From Isoetes taiwanensis (Eukaryota > Streptophyta > Lycopodiopsida > Isoetales > Isoetaceae), in assembly GCA_021234155.1 (NCBI GenBank), contig JAJEKV010000472.1, positions 118,965 to 182,964 on the forward strand: 64,000 nt of DNA, in the 5' to 3' direction. The translations under genes and the position numbers were made by a program. This document shows, piece by piece, positions 44,701-54,755 of this stretch. The notes beneath the pieces were generated by a model, which saw nothing but the letters and a program-made list of their open reading frames with translations, searched no databases and had not been told where the DNA came from. Within the stretch, counting starts at the first letter, position 1, and the number at the start of each line of letters is the position of its first letter.

Positions 44701-45420
44701 AATACTACAACCTTTGGAATCAAAGTTTATCTTGTATCCCAAGTCAACTAGTTGACTAACTGAGATCAAGTTTTTGATCAAAGTAGGCACACACAAAACA
44801 TTTTCTATATCAACAACATTTCCATCTAAATCTATCAGCTGCAATAATCCAGATCCTTCAGCAAGTTGCACTTCTCCATTTCCAACTTGAATTTTGCTCT
44901 TTCGAGTAGCATCAATATTTTGGAGTAGATCAGTAGTTTGAACTACTGATCTCTCAGCTCCACTATCAACTACAACAACATCATGCCTTTTATTAGTTTC
45001 AGAATTTGCATTTTGTGCTACCAACAAGTTATTTACCTCATTCTCATCTTGAGACTCCTCTTTGTTTGTTTCTTCAGTTGCCTTGGTGATATGAACACCT
45101 GCAGGTCTGCTGCCATCTTTTCTCCCAACACCTCTTCCTCCCCTAGGAGTTTTTCCCCTTCCTCTCCCTTGACTGTAATCTTTGGGAGATGAGCATTTGG
45201 CAGCCATGTGCCCCTTACCTCCACAGTTATAACAGCTAAATTCCTTTTTTAGTTTAGGGCATTGGCTTTTAAAATGACCATTCTCATGACAATAATAGCA
45301 TGTAATCTGCTTCTTTGCACCAGTGAGAAGTATTTCAGCAGTATCCTCTCCTTCCTTTAATTTCTTTTGCTCAAATTCTGTTCTCAACACTTTTTCAGCT
45401 TCCTCTCGTGTTTTACACAT
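41785..45420 (-). CDS. pol: Copia gag C-terminus plus pol polyprotein
   Basis: One uninterrupted 1,211-residue frame. In order it has: end of gag with two zinc knuckles (CYYCHENGHFKSQC and CYNCGGKGHMAAKC); protease active site VVDSGAERSVV; integrase HHCC finger (HNRLAHTHCNN, CEGCMLGK) and DDE residues (VHTDLCGPL, IRSDRGGEYL, SPQQNGVAERKNRT); RT with KARLVAQGFTQKKGEDYEET, MDVKTAFLNAKLEENVYL and catalytic LYVDDCIMFAN; RNase H (WGGDLSCRKSTSGYVVMLGG, STAEAEYVA) and a tail ending HDAKGS. The domain order integrase before RT defines Ty1/copia. All catalytic residues appear intact, so it is young, but gag is disrupted upstream by the LINE, so it cannot be made as a normal polyprotein here. Confidence 0.95.
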   Translation of the reverse strand: MCKTREEAEKVLRTEFEQKKLKEGEDTAEILLTGAKKQITCYYCHENGHFKSQCPKLKKEFSCYNCGGKGHMAAKCSSPKDYSQGRGRGKTPRGGRGVGRKDGSRPAGVHITKATEETNKEESQDENEVNNLLVAQNANSETNKRHDVVVVDSGAERSVVQTTDLLQNIDATRKSKIQVGNGEVQLAEGSGLLQLIDLDGNVVDIENVLCVPTLIKNLISVSQLVDLGYKINFDSKGCSIYLDNILKFYAKRFGNLFQMEGAIKSSINCIINSDIELWHNRLAHTHCNNIKYLAKKGWISCRDDKSDKFMCEGCMLGKINGLPFKKSANRAKHVLELVHTDLCGPLNIRSRSNKRYFITFIDDYSQKCKVYCLARKSQALQAFKQYVAEVERETGNKVKCIRSDRGGEYLSTKFRLFCIANGIKRQMTCRFSPQQNGVAERKNRTLMDVVRSMIKQSGIPNYLWEEALKTATLVQNKLPTAAIKGNVPQNLWFNDDEKIDYDRFKTYGCLTYVHIPHELRKKLDNKAEVGYLVGYDEEAKGYRIYNPITKHIIISRDVLFNENIIYKDRMRNYETNGADIDKQERTAKQMENQVKDLTKLDLDDNDSSKDDNLTETAAKHIQEESAADEHEEQPNNQFEKQRKNQADKLLEDTHIDLDRYGRTETGKSRRLQGLHVDHDQILSITEDDSVPRSYEEVLTSSDKEMWINAMNEEMGSCKVTHNYDIVENTADKHLIGSKWLFKLKINADGSLKHKARLVAQGFTQKKGEDYEETYSPIVKLTSLRMLLSIANALDLEVHHMDVKTAFLNAKLEENVYLRQPAGFEQGENKIWKLNGAVYGLKQSPREWYNCIDKYLREQKFEKLQNDGNLYKFKNGEYCIIALYVDDCIMFANNKSCLNHCKEILKSRFRMSDLGELKHFLGIEVTRNRQEKILKLTQHRNIDNMLKRFNLDHANTVKTPIVPGHKLTAEEEISETERKEMKEIPYRALVGCLLYLANNTRPDIAYAVNILSRRNHNPSKQHWIAGKRVLRYLKGTMNNGLTYSSTNLTMEAFSDADWGGDLSCRKSTSGYVVMLGGGTIAWRTKKQKAIAMSTAEAEYVAASLVAKEIAWLRRLMNELDCGQEKPTHIFIDSQSCMAIVKNPVDYDRTKHIELNVHFIRDLAAKGYIQMSYVHTSNQTADILTKALVESKFTKFKQQMNVTGENFHDAKGS

Positions 45421-45546
45421 ATTCCTTATGAATAATCATAGTTGTTCATTGTCAACGGCTCTAGAAATTTGTTCTCCCCTGCAAGGCGGACAGCACAATA
45501 GTAGCATGCGAACGAGTCGCGAAGCGGCGATGGCAGCCCTCTCTTT

Positions 45547-45870
45547 GTGCCGGCTTGCTACTTCCCACATGTTGAGAGCAACTTTTACCACACGCACTTG
45601 GATGTGGACAGGCAGGAGCCCTATGTCGATCTATATGATGACATACAGCAGTACAGACAATTGGGCAAGGTCATGTTGCTTGGAGATTTCAATGCGCGCA
45701 CAGGGGCAGAGCAGATCCCAAAATTCGCACCTCTAGCTGAGGATGTGTTGCAAATGGACCCCGCAGAGATGGTTTGGCCAAGGGCATCGATGACAACCAG
45801 TGACACGCGGTATGGCGGCATTCTTTGCCGGGCAAGATCTTTGACTGGTCATTTGCAATGGGTGGCATAA
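45547..45870 (+). pseudogene. LINE endonuclease fragment
   Basis: The frame contains YVDLYDDIQQYRQLGKVMLL then GDFNARTG, the conserved GDFN motif of the APE-like endonuclease that nicks the target DNA. N-terminal residues of the domain are missing and the frame breaks near 45840, so the enzyme is incomplete. Confidence 0.8.
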
Positions 45871-46779
45871 AGTGGCCGCCCCTAGCAGCCGCCACTTGTA
45901 GACAGGAACTGTGGGGGCGGCACCCGGTGTGGTGGATTACGCGTATAGCAGCGGCAGCAATGCCTACACTTGATCACTTCGCCGGTTCGGGACAGGTGGA
46001 CGGTGGCGAGGAAGTAGACTCCCACCATCAGCCCTGTTCTTGCAGATAGATTGGCGTGCCAACCGAAAGCACCCATTGCCCCAACCCCCATGTACCGGTT
46101 GCGCTAAGGCCGGACTATGATCATCGCTGGCCTCTATGCGGGAAGCTTGAGCATGAGTCCGCGGAGTGCCGCAGCTCTCCCCACACTTCAACAAGCCAGG
46201 CGACCCGGTTGAACCAACTCCTTCCTCGAGGGTAGGGGACGGATGCTTTGGGAGAGGCGCCTCGACGATCCACTGGGCTCGCAACCACCTTCCCCAATAA
46301 TCATCGGGTTCGATGACGAATGTCGGGGAGCTGAAACGATGGCTCCGCCAAGGCCGACCCATCATTCGCGCAGGCCGTCCGTCAATACCGCTCCTTCCTC
46401 AAGATCAAGAAAGCTGGTACCTTGCGAGCACAGCAAAGAATGATGTTTGGTCTACTAGACCGCCACCCTAGGACCTTTCCTCGAGAAAGGTCTTGAGTAA
46501 GCCCCGCGACCCGTGAAATATTACCCGGAACAATGGGTGAGATACTTTGCGAAAGCAATTGTATGACCCAATGGGAAGCCGGGCACCAAGCCTCCGCAGA
46601 CCGCCTAGTAATCGGTCATGTGAAGGGATGTCATAATGGGCCTGCAACGCCGCTTAACGGGAAGGCAAATGATTTGGATGGTATGCGTGCGAGCTTCTCA
46701 AGTGGGCGGGGCCCCAATGGTGCCGGTTCTCAAAGACTCTTCAATAGGGCATTGCAAGAAGGCTTCCCCGCGCACTAGA

Positions 46780-48513
46780 CTACCGGTAGAGTTGTGCCCA
46801 TATACAAAAGAGGGGACCCCTTATTGATAACTATTGTACCATTATGGTCGGCCTGTCTTTGCCAAGTTGCTTGTCTGGGATTCTTGTTTTACACCCGACA
46901 CTTTGGGCGAGGATGGAGCTCTCGACGCCACAGGGCTTCCCAGGCATTCTACTATTGACCATATCTTCACTCTGCGAACACTCATAGAGGATGGCGGAAT
47001 CAACGCCCGAGAATCAGATGCTTGTTGCTTTGTGGATTTTCGCAAAGGCTTTTGACCACAATTGCCTCGGGATAAGTTGTGGGACGATTGAGGCGATTAA
47101 GGGACCCGTCGACTTGCGAATCGCTATATACGAACTATCTGAGGCTTGCTCGGCCGCCTCTTCACACCGGGGAGCCCGTTGTTAGTAACATTGGGGGCGC
47201 CCGGGAACGCCCTCTATCCCCGAGCGCTTCCGACTTGTACATTGACCGGTTAGAAGAATGGCTAGCCGAGCACGGGGGAGGGCCAGTTGATGCACCACAT
47301 AATCCCGGCAACTCATATATGCCGATGATGTTGACTGCCGCATATACCCCTGAGGACATGCAACGCCACCGGATGCTTTGGACACTACGCCAATTCACCG
47401 ACATGAGAGTTAACTTGGCCAAGACAAGGGTGTCTTTGGTCCCATCATCCCGACTCCACGCCTTCCCTCATTCACTTACCAGGCGGTGTAGTGGAGGTGG
47501 CTCGATCTTATAAGTATTTGGGCATTGAGTTTTCTACTACCACACTTTGGGATGCATCCATCGTTACGGGTCACCGCAGTTTTGGAAAGCCCCGTGATGC
47601 AATGCAAAACAACAGTCACAAGGCAGAGCTGTATGCATGGGGTCACCAGGCACACTTGTTCAGGGCCTTGGTTGAACCGGTCCTCCTCTATGGGGCAGAA
47701 GTGTGGGGGCCAGTGATATCCCTCACCACTTGGAACGATCTAGAGCAGGTACAGAAGGCCTTCTTGGCCCGGGCACTGGGAGTGAAGTCCACGGTCCCAT
47801 ATCAGATCTTGCTCCAGGAGACAGGCTTCCTTCCATTACAGAGGGTCGCTACTGAACGTCACATTATTTACTTCCGGAAGGTGGTGGCTATGGATGAAGC
47901 CCTGCCCAACCTTGCTTTGGCAAAGGGCGATGGGCCCTTGGCGACTCAAAGCCTCGGGCTGGAAAGACAAGCAAGCCCGGTGGTTCTCGCTATGGAATGT
48001 GCAGCAATACGATGATGTGGACCAGTGCATACACCGAAGGAACGCGCTGCCTTGAAGCAGTACTTGGATGCTTGCTTCATGGCCAAGCTTTGGGATGCAG
48101 AGGCCCTGTCACATGTCAAGGTGGCAAATTATCGACAGCAGGTTAATCCCATGCTCACGAGGGGCCCACACCACTACCTGCGCACCCATCTACCCATGAA
48201 AAAGCGCAGGGTGATTGCTTCCATTCGCACAGGTGCACACCACCTCCGCATTGAGACAGGGAGATGGATTCGGGAGCCGCGTGAGGACAGAGTCTGTCAG
48301 TGCTGTCAACAGGGCGCCATTGAGGATGAAAGTCACGCCTCCAGGGCTGTCCGTGATGCATCAAAGATATCCGGGCTCCCAGATGCTCGGTTAGTTGTGC
48401 CCCATCAGGCCTTGCATGAGCTACTGAGCACGGCCTCTGTAGGCTTGTTGGGATCGTACCTCCAGGAGGTAATGGATACGCGGACTCAGTTATGCCCCCC
48501 TGTCCGACATTAA
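46780..48513 (+). pseudogene. LINE reverse transcriptase and C-terminal zinc region
   Basis: Fragments of RT lie in changing frames: VVPIYKRGD-like sequence near 46790, IDRLEEWLAEHGGG and LRQFTDMRVNLAKTRV (47220-47440), SYKYLGIEFSTTTLWDASI (47501 on), LFRALVEPVLLYGAEVWGP (47655-47710), RALGVKSTVPYQILLQETG (47775-47830). After a shift near 48015 comes the C-terminal piece with RCHLRIE-type GAHHLRIETGRW and a Cys motif VCQCCQQGAIEDESH, ending VRH at 48513. The catalytic YxDD region is degraded (frame near 47320 reads NSYMPMMLT). The order and the VEPVLLYGAEVW motif are typical of non-LTR retrotransposons. Confidence 0.82.
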
Positions 48514-48584
48514 CCTCAGCTGTACTTGTGATTATGTATATAACTGTGCAGTATGTCAGCATCCTTATTGCTACTAAGGTTTTT

Positions 48585-48616
48585 CCCCCGAAAACCCTTC
48601 GGGGCGGGGGTTTTTT
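48585..48616 (+). other. LINE 3' UTR hairpin with UUCG loop and U-tract
   Basis: CCCCCG (48585-48590), AAAA bulge, CCC, TTCG tetraloop, GGG, CGGGGG (48605-48610), then six T. It forms a nine-pair stem with an A4 bulge. Hairpins near the 3' end can be the recognition signal by which a LINE reverse transcriptase selects its own RNA. Confidence 0.75.
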
Positions 48617-48689
48617 AATCCTGGTAGTAATACACCTGCTGCTCTCTCTTTGTACTTGGGTCCCATAGGCCAGTTGGTCTCCGTGGACG

Positions 48690-48722
48690 ATAAAATCATA
48701 TTCTATTCTATTCTATTCTATT
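48690..48722 (+). repeat. LINE microsatellite tail (TTCTA)n
   Basis: Several units of ATTCT close the LINE and abut the copia gag sequence TGACACATTTACTG. Confidence 0.85.
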
Positions 48723-49196
48723 CTGACACATTTACTGCTGCTGCTGACAGGTCAGCAATAATGTTATCAAACTGGTTAAAGTATTCTGATACATCCCCTT
48801 CTACTTGAAGCTTTAAGCTTCTGAGTTCATTTTCCAATAATTCAATCTGTGAAGAGGTCTTCTCCTCATAGTTCTCAAGGAGAAACTTCCACATCTGCCT
48901 AGGACTTTTATCTCTCAATTTAAGCCTAATGGTAGAGCTTACCTTGCAAGAGATGATTCTTTGAGCCTCCTTGATGCGTGCATACAATGACCTTCCTGCC
49001 ATTACTCCTTGGCTGACCACTGTTTCCCTTGCACTTGTCTCACCTGCATTTGTTGCATTAGTAGCATTTGCATTTACTGAACCTTCTGACACAGACCTCT
49101 GAATGGTGTTAACTGGACTGCTCAAGTCCACACCTTTTGGATCAACAAGATCCCATAGCTCCTCAAAGGGGTCAAAGGGGACAAAGGTTCAATGTT
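48718..49196 (-). pseudogene. Copia gag N-terminal part, cut by the LINE
   Basis: On the minus strand the open stretch reads PFDPFEELWDLVDPKG, then an N/T/A-rich segment, then the UBN2/gag core RQMWKFLLENYEEKTSSQ, ELRSLKLQVEGDVSEYFNQF and DNIIADLSAAAVNVSE, ending at the LINE junction (48717). No ATG lies in frame at the start (the open stretch begins near 49190 after a stop), so the 5' end of gag is also damaged. It continues, after the LINE, into 45420. Confidence 0.8.
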
Positions 49197-49266
49197 GATG
49201 CCCCAAGTTAGCATCCCCATGCTGGCCAATCGAGTTTGGCCAAGCGGCGCCTTCCTAATCCATCCA

Positions 49267-49460
49267 TTATCCTAATTAATCCAATTAGAGATTAATTCCT
49301 TAATTATAGGTAATTAACCTTTAATAATTAATTTAGCATAGCTAAATTAATCCCTTTTAGGTCAACCCCCTAGGTTAAAATACCCCATGGTGGCGTACCT
49401 CTACTGGGTGACGTGTCAGTATATTTATGCGTATATCGTATAAATACTTAGAACGTCACA
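49267..49460 (-). repeat. Gypsy 5' LTR, outer end piece
   Basis: From the ATCCATTATC repeat to the LTR terminus AACGTCACA (49460). 49317-49460 matches 11089-11229 of the 3' LTR with a 3-bp indel and about half a dozen substitutions. Confidence 0.88.
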
Positions 49461-49465
49461 CCAGA
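49461..49465. repeat. Target-site duplication of gypsy, right copy (CCAGA)
   Basis: CCAGA follows the LTR end at 49460 and equals 10666-10670. Confidence 0.93.
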
Positions 49466-49663
49466 CGATTCCAGCAACAACCAAAAGCGCGTGTACCATT
49501 CAGCGTGGCAGAGGTCTATTTTAAAGCTGCGTTGAAACGAGCTGTGGCAGGCTCCCGCTGCTGCAAAAAAAATCCTCCATGTGAAGATCCCATTACAGCT
49601 TCAAAATATTCTTATTGATGTGTTCAGCCACAAATCTTAAGGAAAGATCAAATACGTTTAAGG
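49466..49663. mobile_element. Harbinger element continuation (right remnant)
   Basis: This continues the sequence interrupted at 10670. It is GC-rich at first (AAAGCGCGTGTACC, GGCAGGCTCCCGCTGCTGC), consistent with the 5' side of the MYB-like gene, then meets the dispersed repeat at 49664. Terminal repeats were not identified. Confidence 0.5.
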
Positions 49664-50163
49664 TTAATTGAGTCTCCCATTACATATTTTTGTAGGTTAT
49701 TTCTTATGACAAATATTTTTTAACCAATGATATACAAATATATCATTTTATACTTCAATTATATTTCCCAACCTTGACCTCTCTAGCTTCTAGTTGATAT
49801 CTTTGTGTCACCTAATGATAGGTTGTTGAGTCCCTATGGAGGACCAAGCGCTTTATTTATCAACCACGGTCATGATTGAACCAGTGTACAATCAGAAAAA
49901 CTCTGCGTGTTTTCTTTTGCTTTGGCTTTAATATGACAACACAACAAAAACTCGGTAAGTCCCTGTATTTTCATGCATTGATTTACGGATGGTTCCTTTG
50001 CCGAAGAAAGCAACACGTAAAGTATTCCCTATAAAAAAAATGATATATGGTCGCTCACATAAATCTTAAATGAATCTATTCCTTTGCCAAAAGAAAAAAA
50101 AGGGGGGCTATACATAAAGTATCCCATATCAAAAGTTGTTGCAATATATGGTCTACCACATAT
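49664..50163. repeat. Dispersed repeat, copy B (inverted relative to 2729-3263)
   Basis: Reverse complement of copy A but lacking the extra segment with the inverted CGCCTTATTTATC motif. Its end part (CATAAAGTATCCCATATCAAAA through GTCTACCACATATGTCC) is duplicated again at about 50185-50262. Confidence 0.78.
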
Positions 50164-52224
50164 GTCCTAAACGAATTTGGCATTACATAAAGTATCCCAT
50201 ATCAAAAGTTGTTACAAAAATGATATATAGTCTACCACATATGTCCTAAAAATGAATTTGACATCACATAGTCACAACACAACATAAAGTATAAGTATCG
50301 CATTTAAAAGTTGAAGGAGACTGAGTTACCATTTCTCTCTAGCGTGCAATTAGCCAGCGACATGCAGTACTCCTCAATAACACGGAGTGGAAGTTAGATG
50401 TTGCATTCTGCTCAACTGATAGACAACTAGTAAAAATGTCAGGAAATTAGGTTAGGGTTTGACCGTTGTTTTCTCGCAGCCAAATCTATAATGGTGTTTC
50501 TTCTCCATCCACCCTTACCCCGCCAAGTTCTTGTCTGAAGCAATCGTCAGCTTGCAAATGTGGTTTCGAGCCGACCGTTATAGGTGCACGAACGCACTTT
50601 CGACAACGATAAACCTATAGTCATTTAGTTTCCTTTAGTTCATACTCATGCATGCCATCACACTTACCCCAATTTTTGGTCCACAATTGTTTTTAAGTTG
50701 TCCTTAGGTGTTGCTTTATGTCTAAAACAATACCAAAATGGCACCGAGAGTCCCTTTGGTCATTTAATCTAAATTTGCTAGAAGACGCAATTGACTTTTG
50801 GCAATGGACTTTTGGCACTTTATTTTTTCCTGTCAACGTGTCCTTTTTTCCACTATTGTTTTTAGCAATTTTTTGTCAACGTGTGGTTTTTTCTTGACTA
50901 TTGTTTTTTGACAAGTCACGCGTTGTTTGTCTTCTAAATAATGCATGTAGGTTTGAATATTAAAACACATGGAAAACTAAAAAGACAGTTCTTTTTCCCC
51001 TTTTTACGTGTGTTTTTCAAAGTTAGACATCGTTTCCCCCCCCCCCAAAAAAAAAGGGGGGTAATTCTCAAGAAATTTACATGTATTGTTCAAAAAATAA
51101 TTATCTATTTCAAATGTTATTTTCCTAATACAATTTGTTTCAAATGTATTTTGTATTGTTTAGCTAAACCACAGAAACTTTTGGAATGAATTTTAGTTTA
51201 GTTTAGCTAACAATCATTCTAGTTTATATGAAATATATGATAATAGTAATTTATTTTCTAGCATCTATGGAATAATTTGAGGCCTAGAGTTAGCTAGCTG
51301 GCATTGTTTTAGAATGCTTCCACAAAGAAAATGACTAAAGTAAATGGAAAGAATTGAAAAGAAGTTTAGTAATTTTAGCTCAATGTTTTCTATTGACCAC
51401 ACCACATAAAGTTTTTGCATTAGTTTAGCTAAACGCTAGAAAGCATGAGAGGAAAAATGTGTAGACTTTAGCTAAACCACAGAAAATTTTGGGATTAATA
51501 TCATGCAAGTTTAGCTAAAGCCATTATGGATAATAAGAAATATGCGATTAGTAATTTTTTCCCTGCCTGAAATATCTTTATTTCAAACAGACTGCCAAAT
51601 TGCCTTGCTCACGCTTGGAGTATAAGGTTTCTCGAACTAATTGAGTTTGCCCATCATGAACTAAGGAAAACTTTGTTCTGTTGGCTGCTCTGGCGATAAG
51701 TGTTGAGAAAGATGCATAGGCACTGAAGGTTTTCGTTGGAGTTCGCATTGATCCCAGATTTTATAGTCAACCTGTTTAAGACAGTATTTGGAATAGAATG
51801 TAATAAGAGTATTGTAAAAGAGCAGGGATTTTCGTTAATTATGTTTCACATTGGTTAGAGCAAGGGTCTGCTTTGTGGCAAGCCCTGTGGTTATTAATAA
51901 TTTCCACTAAGTCTGCATCGGCATATCAGCTTAAGGAGTTTTCTTCATCTTCCAGTTGCATCGATTGTTTCTTTAATAATCCTTCTAGACTTTTCAAAAT
52001 ATACTTTGAGGTGAGGTTCTCCGCCTTTGGCATATCTTGCAGTCATGTTTATGGTGTTTGTGTAAACCTTGAGATATCTGAGGACGGGGATTTTGCTATG
52101 CACAGCAAGAAAGATTGCATTCTTGGTTCGTACACTATTATTCGATGAAATTGAATACATTTCAACATGCTAGATTCTTGCTGCATACTAGATGATGCGT
52201 GTGATTATCAGCCAACATGAGATT
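50164..52224. other. No gene recognised
   Basis: AT-rich. Contains a partial second copy of the repeat end (50185-50262) and a C-run followed by A-run and G-run at 51043-51062. A plus-strand frame at 51873-52148 has no family signature. Confidence 0.4.
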
Positions 52225-52523
52225 CAAAATAAGCTTAGAAATATTTTGCTTGCATATGGAACTTCTTGTAAAAAAAATTGCATGTCACGGATACCAAATG
52301 TCAATGCATCTGCATCTGGTCCTGTAGCTGCATGAATACAAAGCTTTTTTTCCTCCTCGTGTGGATCGCTGCTGGATTTTTATTATCCACTCCAAGTAAT
52401 CCTTGTGAATTTTATGAAGTGATCTTTGTTTTTTGAGTACTCCAATCTAACTATTTGGAGAACTTGGTTATGTCGTTTGAGAACAAATGCTTGCTTGCTT
52501 GCTTCTATGTTTGGAGAAAACAC
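52225..52523. repeat. Inverted duplication, arm 1
   Basis: The reverse complement recurs at 54472-54860, for instance around TTGCATATGGAACTT, TACCAAATGTCAATGC, GTGTGGATCGCTGCT, CTTTGTTTTTTGAGTACTCC and ATGTTTGGAGAAAACACA. Divergence is moderate. Confidence 0.8.
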
Positions 52524-53666
52524 AGAAACCAGAAAGTCTACAACATTGGCAACTTTAGATATTCTTCAACCCATGGTATCGTTGATAGCGAAACGGGTAG
52601 TTGCATAGAAGGTTATATCAGGGAACAGTTCTGAGATGGGCACTGAACTAACTATTGAATGCGCTTTTGTCAGAGGTCTGGCAAAAGAATTGGAAAAACC
52701 TTGACCTCCTATATCTCTGGAATCAATACAAAATTACTTAGACTCATATAAAAACTACACCACAGTTGGATTAGCATCAAAATTTGATATTGTGCAGGTG
52801 AGTTTGTTTCGAGAGGGGACTATACTCAATCTACAAAACCATTTGCACAATCTTGGTCATTTTAAGCTCCAATACATTATCAGAGATGCACCTTTTTACT
52901 CTCTAAAATAAACATACTTCTGCACTAAATGATAAAACAAACTGGAGACATCTTAGAATGAAGCAATTGGATGCCAAGGTAAAAAGAACAAAAATTGCTG
53001 GCTACAATAGAGCCTCAACGATGGGGCTAAAATTGTCTTTCACTTCTGCAACTGACTAGTTATAGCATATGGAAAAAGCTACAGCTAACACCTCACTTAA
53101 GCGATTCATTGAAGTCACCAGCACATAGAATGAAAGCACATTTGCAGGCTTATCACATCTTATATTAATTTTTATGCAAGCATAGTGAGTGTAGGACACA
53201 TTAAAAACATACATGTTACTTTCAGCTTTTCATGTTGCAATAGTTAACTACACCATAATAGCCGAAAAGGAAGAAAACTTCACCACTCCTAACCTTGACC
53301 TTCATTGCATTATCTGACTTTTTTATCTCTTTTGCATATGATGTGGTCACATAATAGAATAGTAGAGCTGATGGAAAAGTTGTGCCAATGAAGATGGATG
53401 ATACCACGTGGCAAATGGTCAATCAGCTGGCACTACAAAAAAATTGCCAAGATAATCATAGCCGGAGAAATTTGGTCCTTTGTTCCAAAAATCGCAGTGA
53501 TATGCAATTAAAATGCATTGCAATGCAGGAATATTTGAAGAATTCTGTTTGCATGCAAGCACTTGGGTAGCATGGCCAGGATGGGCAGTTGGATCTTCGT
53601 GTGGGCAAGATCTTTGCCCTTTGCTTATGTATAAAATCGTATTCTAACATTCATTATGTTAATAAT
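52524..53666. other. No gene recognised
   Basis: AT-rich interior between the inverted arms. The short frames have no family. Confidence 0.4.
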
Positions 53667-53893
53667 TGTTATGCTTGTTTCCAGCGGAGTGGCTTCTTGG
53701 CTTGACAACCCTGATAATTTAAACCATAATTGGTAGGTTGACTTGACATATTCCTCATGCAGGTTGTCAATAGGTGGTTCATTATGGTTGGTTTCATATT
53801 TGCACCTTTTGGCAATATTCATAATATTTAGTTTTTATGAATAACATTTAAATTATGTTTTCTATGGTGTACTCCACTAGTCTTACTAATGTA
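53667..53893. repeat. Direct duplication, copy 1
   Basis: Repeated with moderate divergence at 54230-54455; shared words include GGCTTCTTGGCTTGA, TTGTCAATAGGTGGT, TTTCATATTTGCACC and TTTTCTATGGTGTACTCCAC. Confidence 0.78.
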
Positions 53894-54229
53894 ACCACCT
53901 AATATTGTAAAAATGGACACTGATCTTGTGCACCCATGATGGGCATCATTTTACAGCCTTTGTTTTAAACCAAGCCTAGGCTTTATAAGATTTTTATTGC
54001 ATGAAAGGCTTTGTGCTGGAACTGGTGCCAACATATGTTCAGGGAGGGTCAAAGTCAACCTAAGATTGTTTATTCCTATAGAGAAAAATCTCTTCTAAAG
54101 TTTGCAAGTGCATTGCTCAAGTCTATTATACTGTCTCGATCTTCTCATTTGCCCTCATGCCCTCGTGATGTAATCAACAATTGATTGTTAACCAAAGTGG
54201 ATGCTCCATATTACAGTAAAAGACAATGG

Positions 54230-54455
54230 TTATGGCTGTTTCCATCAGAATGGCTTCTTGGCTTGATAACCCTGATGATTCAAACAATGGTTGGTAGGTC
54301 GTTTTCACATATTCCTCGTATGGGTTGTCAATAGGTGGTCCATTATAGTTGCTTTCATATTTGCACCCTTTGGCAGACATAATATTTAATTTTTATGAAC
54401 AACATCACTTAAATTCTGTTTTCTATGGTGTACTCCACTGGTCTTAGTAACATAG
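54230..54455. repeat. Direct duplication, copy 2
   Basis: Same orientation as 53667-53893. It lies immediately before the second inverted arm, so both belong to one complex repeat unit. Confidence 0.78.
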
Positions 54456-54471
54456 CAACAAGCAGGCATTA

Positions 54472-54677
54472 TGTGTTTTCTCCAAACATAGCAACAAGCA
54501 AGCAAGCATTTTTTCTCAAATGGCATAACCAGGTTCTCCAATGAATGGAGTACTCAAAAAACAAAGATCACAAAGTTCACAAGGATCACTTGGAGTGGAT
54601 AATTATATGAGTTAAGAATCTAGCAGCGATCCACACAAGAAGAAAAAAAAGCTTTGTGTTGATGAAACTATAGGTAG

Positions 54678-54755
<78 letters not shown>

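Larger units (their letters stand above)
45490..48717 (+). mobile_element. LINE inserted in copia gag
   Basis: A plus-strand non-LTR element lies between the two halves of the copia gag (left part ending near 45421-45480, right part from 48718). It has an APE-type endonuclease fragment, a decayed RT, a C-terminal zinc-finger region, a 3' UTR hairpin and a terminal (TTCTA)n tail. The 5' limit is approximate. Confidence 0.8.
41011..49266 (-). mobile_element. Ty1/copia retrotransposon inserted in the gypsy 5' LTR
   Basis: The 10-bp direct repeat ATCCATTATC at 41001-41010 and 49262-49271 brackets the element and could contain its 5-bp target duplication (TTATC). The left end holds a 3' LTR ending at 41714 (LTR start on the minus strand TGTTGGGATTT) and a polypurine tract GAAGGAGGAG (41715-41724). 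pol is intact (41785-45420). gag is cut by a LINE. A full 5' LTR is missing at the right end; only some tens of bases between gag and 49266 could be LTR remnant. Confidence 0.75.
10671..49460 (-). mobile_element. Ty3/gypsy chromovirus-type LTR retrotransposon with nested insertions
   Basis: A single gypsy element lies on the minus strand. Its 5' LTR is at the right (ending 49460) and its 3' LTR at the left (10671-11229), with 5-bp target duplication CCAGA on both sides. The order on the minus strand is: 5' LTR, primer-binding site (28997-29009), leader, extra genes including a histone-H3-like gene (20118-23586), gag and protease (18348-19838 and 17930-18347), RT, RNase H, integrase and chromodomain (11514-14349), polypurine tract (11230-11242), 3' LTR. 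Other elements sit within it: hAT at 14350-17921, a DNA transposon at 29056-39840, and copia at about 41011-49266 with a LINE inside it. LTR halves compared by eye differ at only a few positions, so the insertion is fairly young, yet the polyprotein is already broken. Confidence 0.92.

Noticed and set aside
48585-48616. Bacterial intrinsic terminator or bacterial contamination
   Set aside because: The hairpin lies in the 3' UTR of a LINE embedded in copia gag, with plant elements on both sides.
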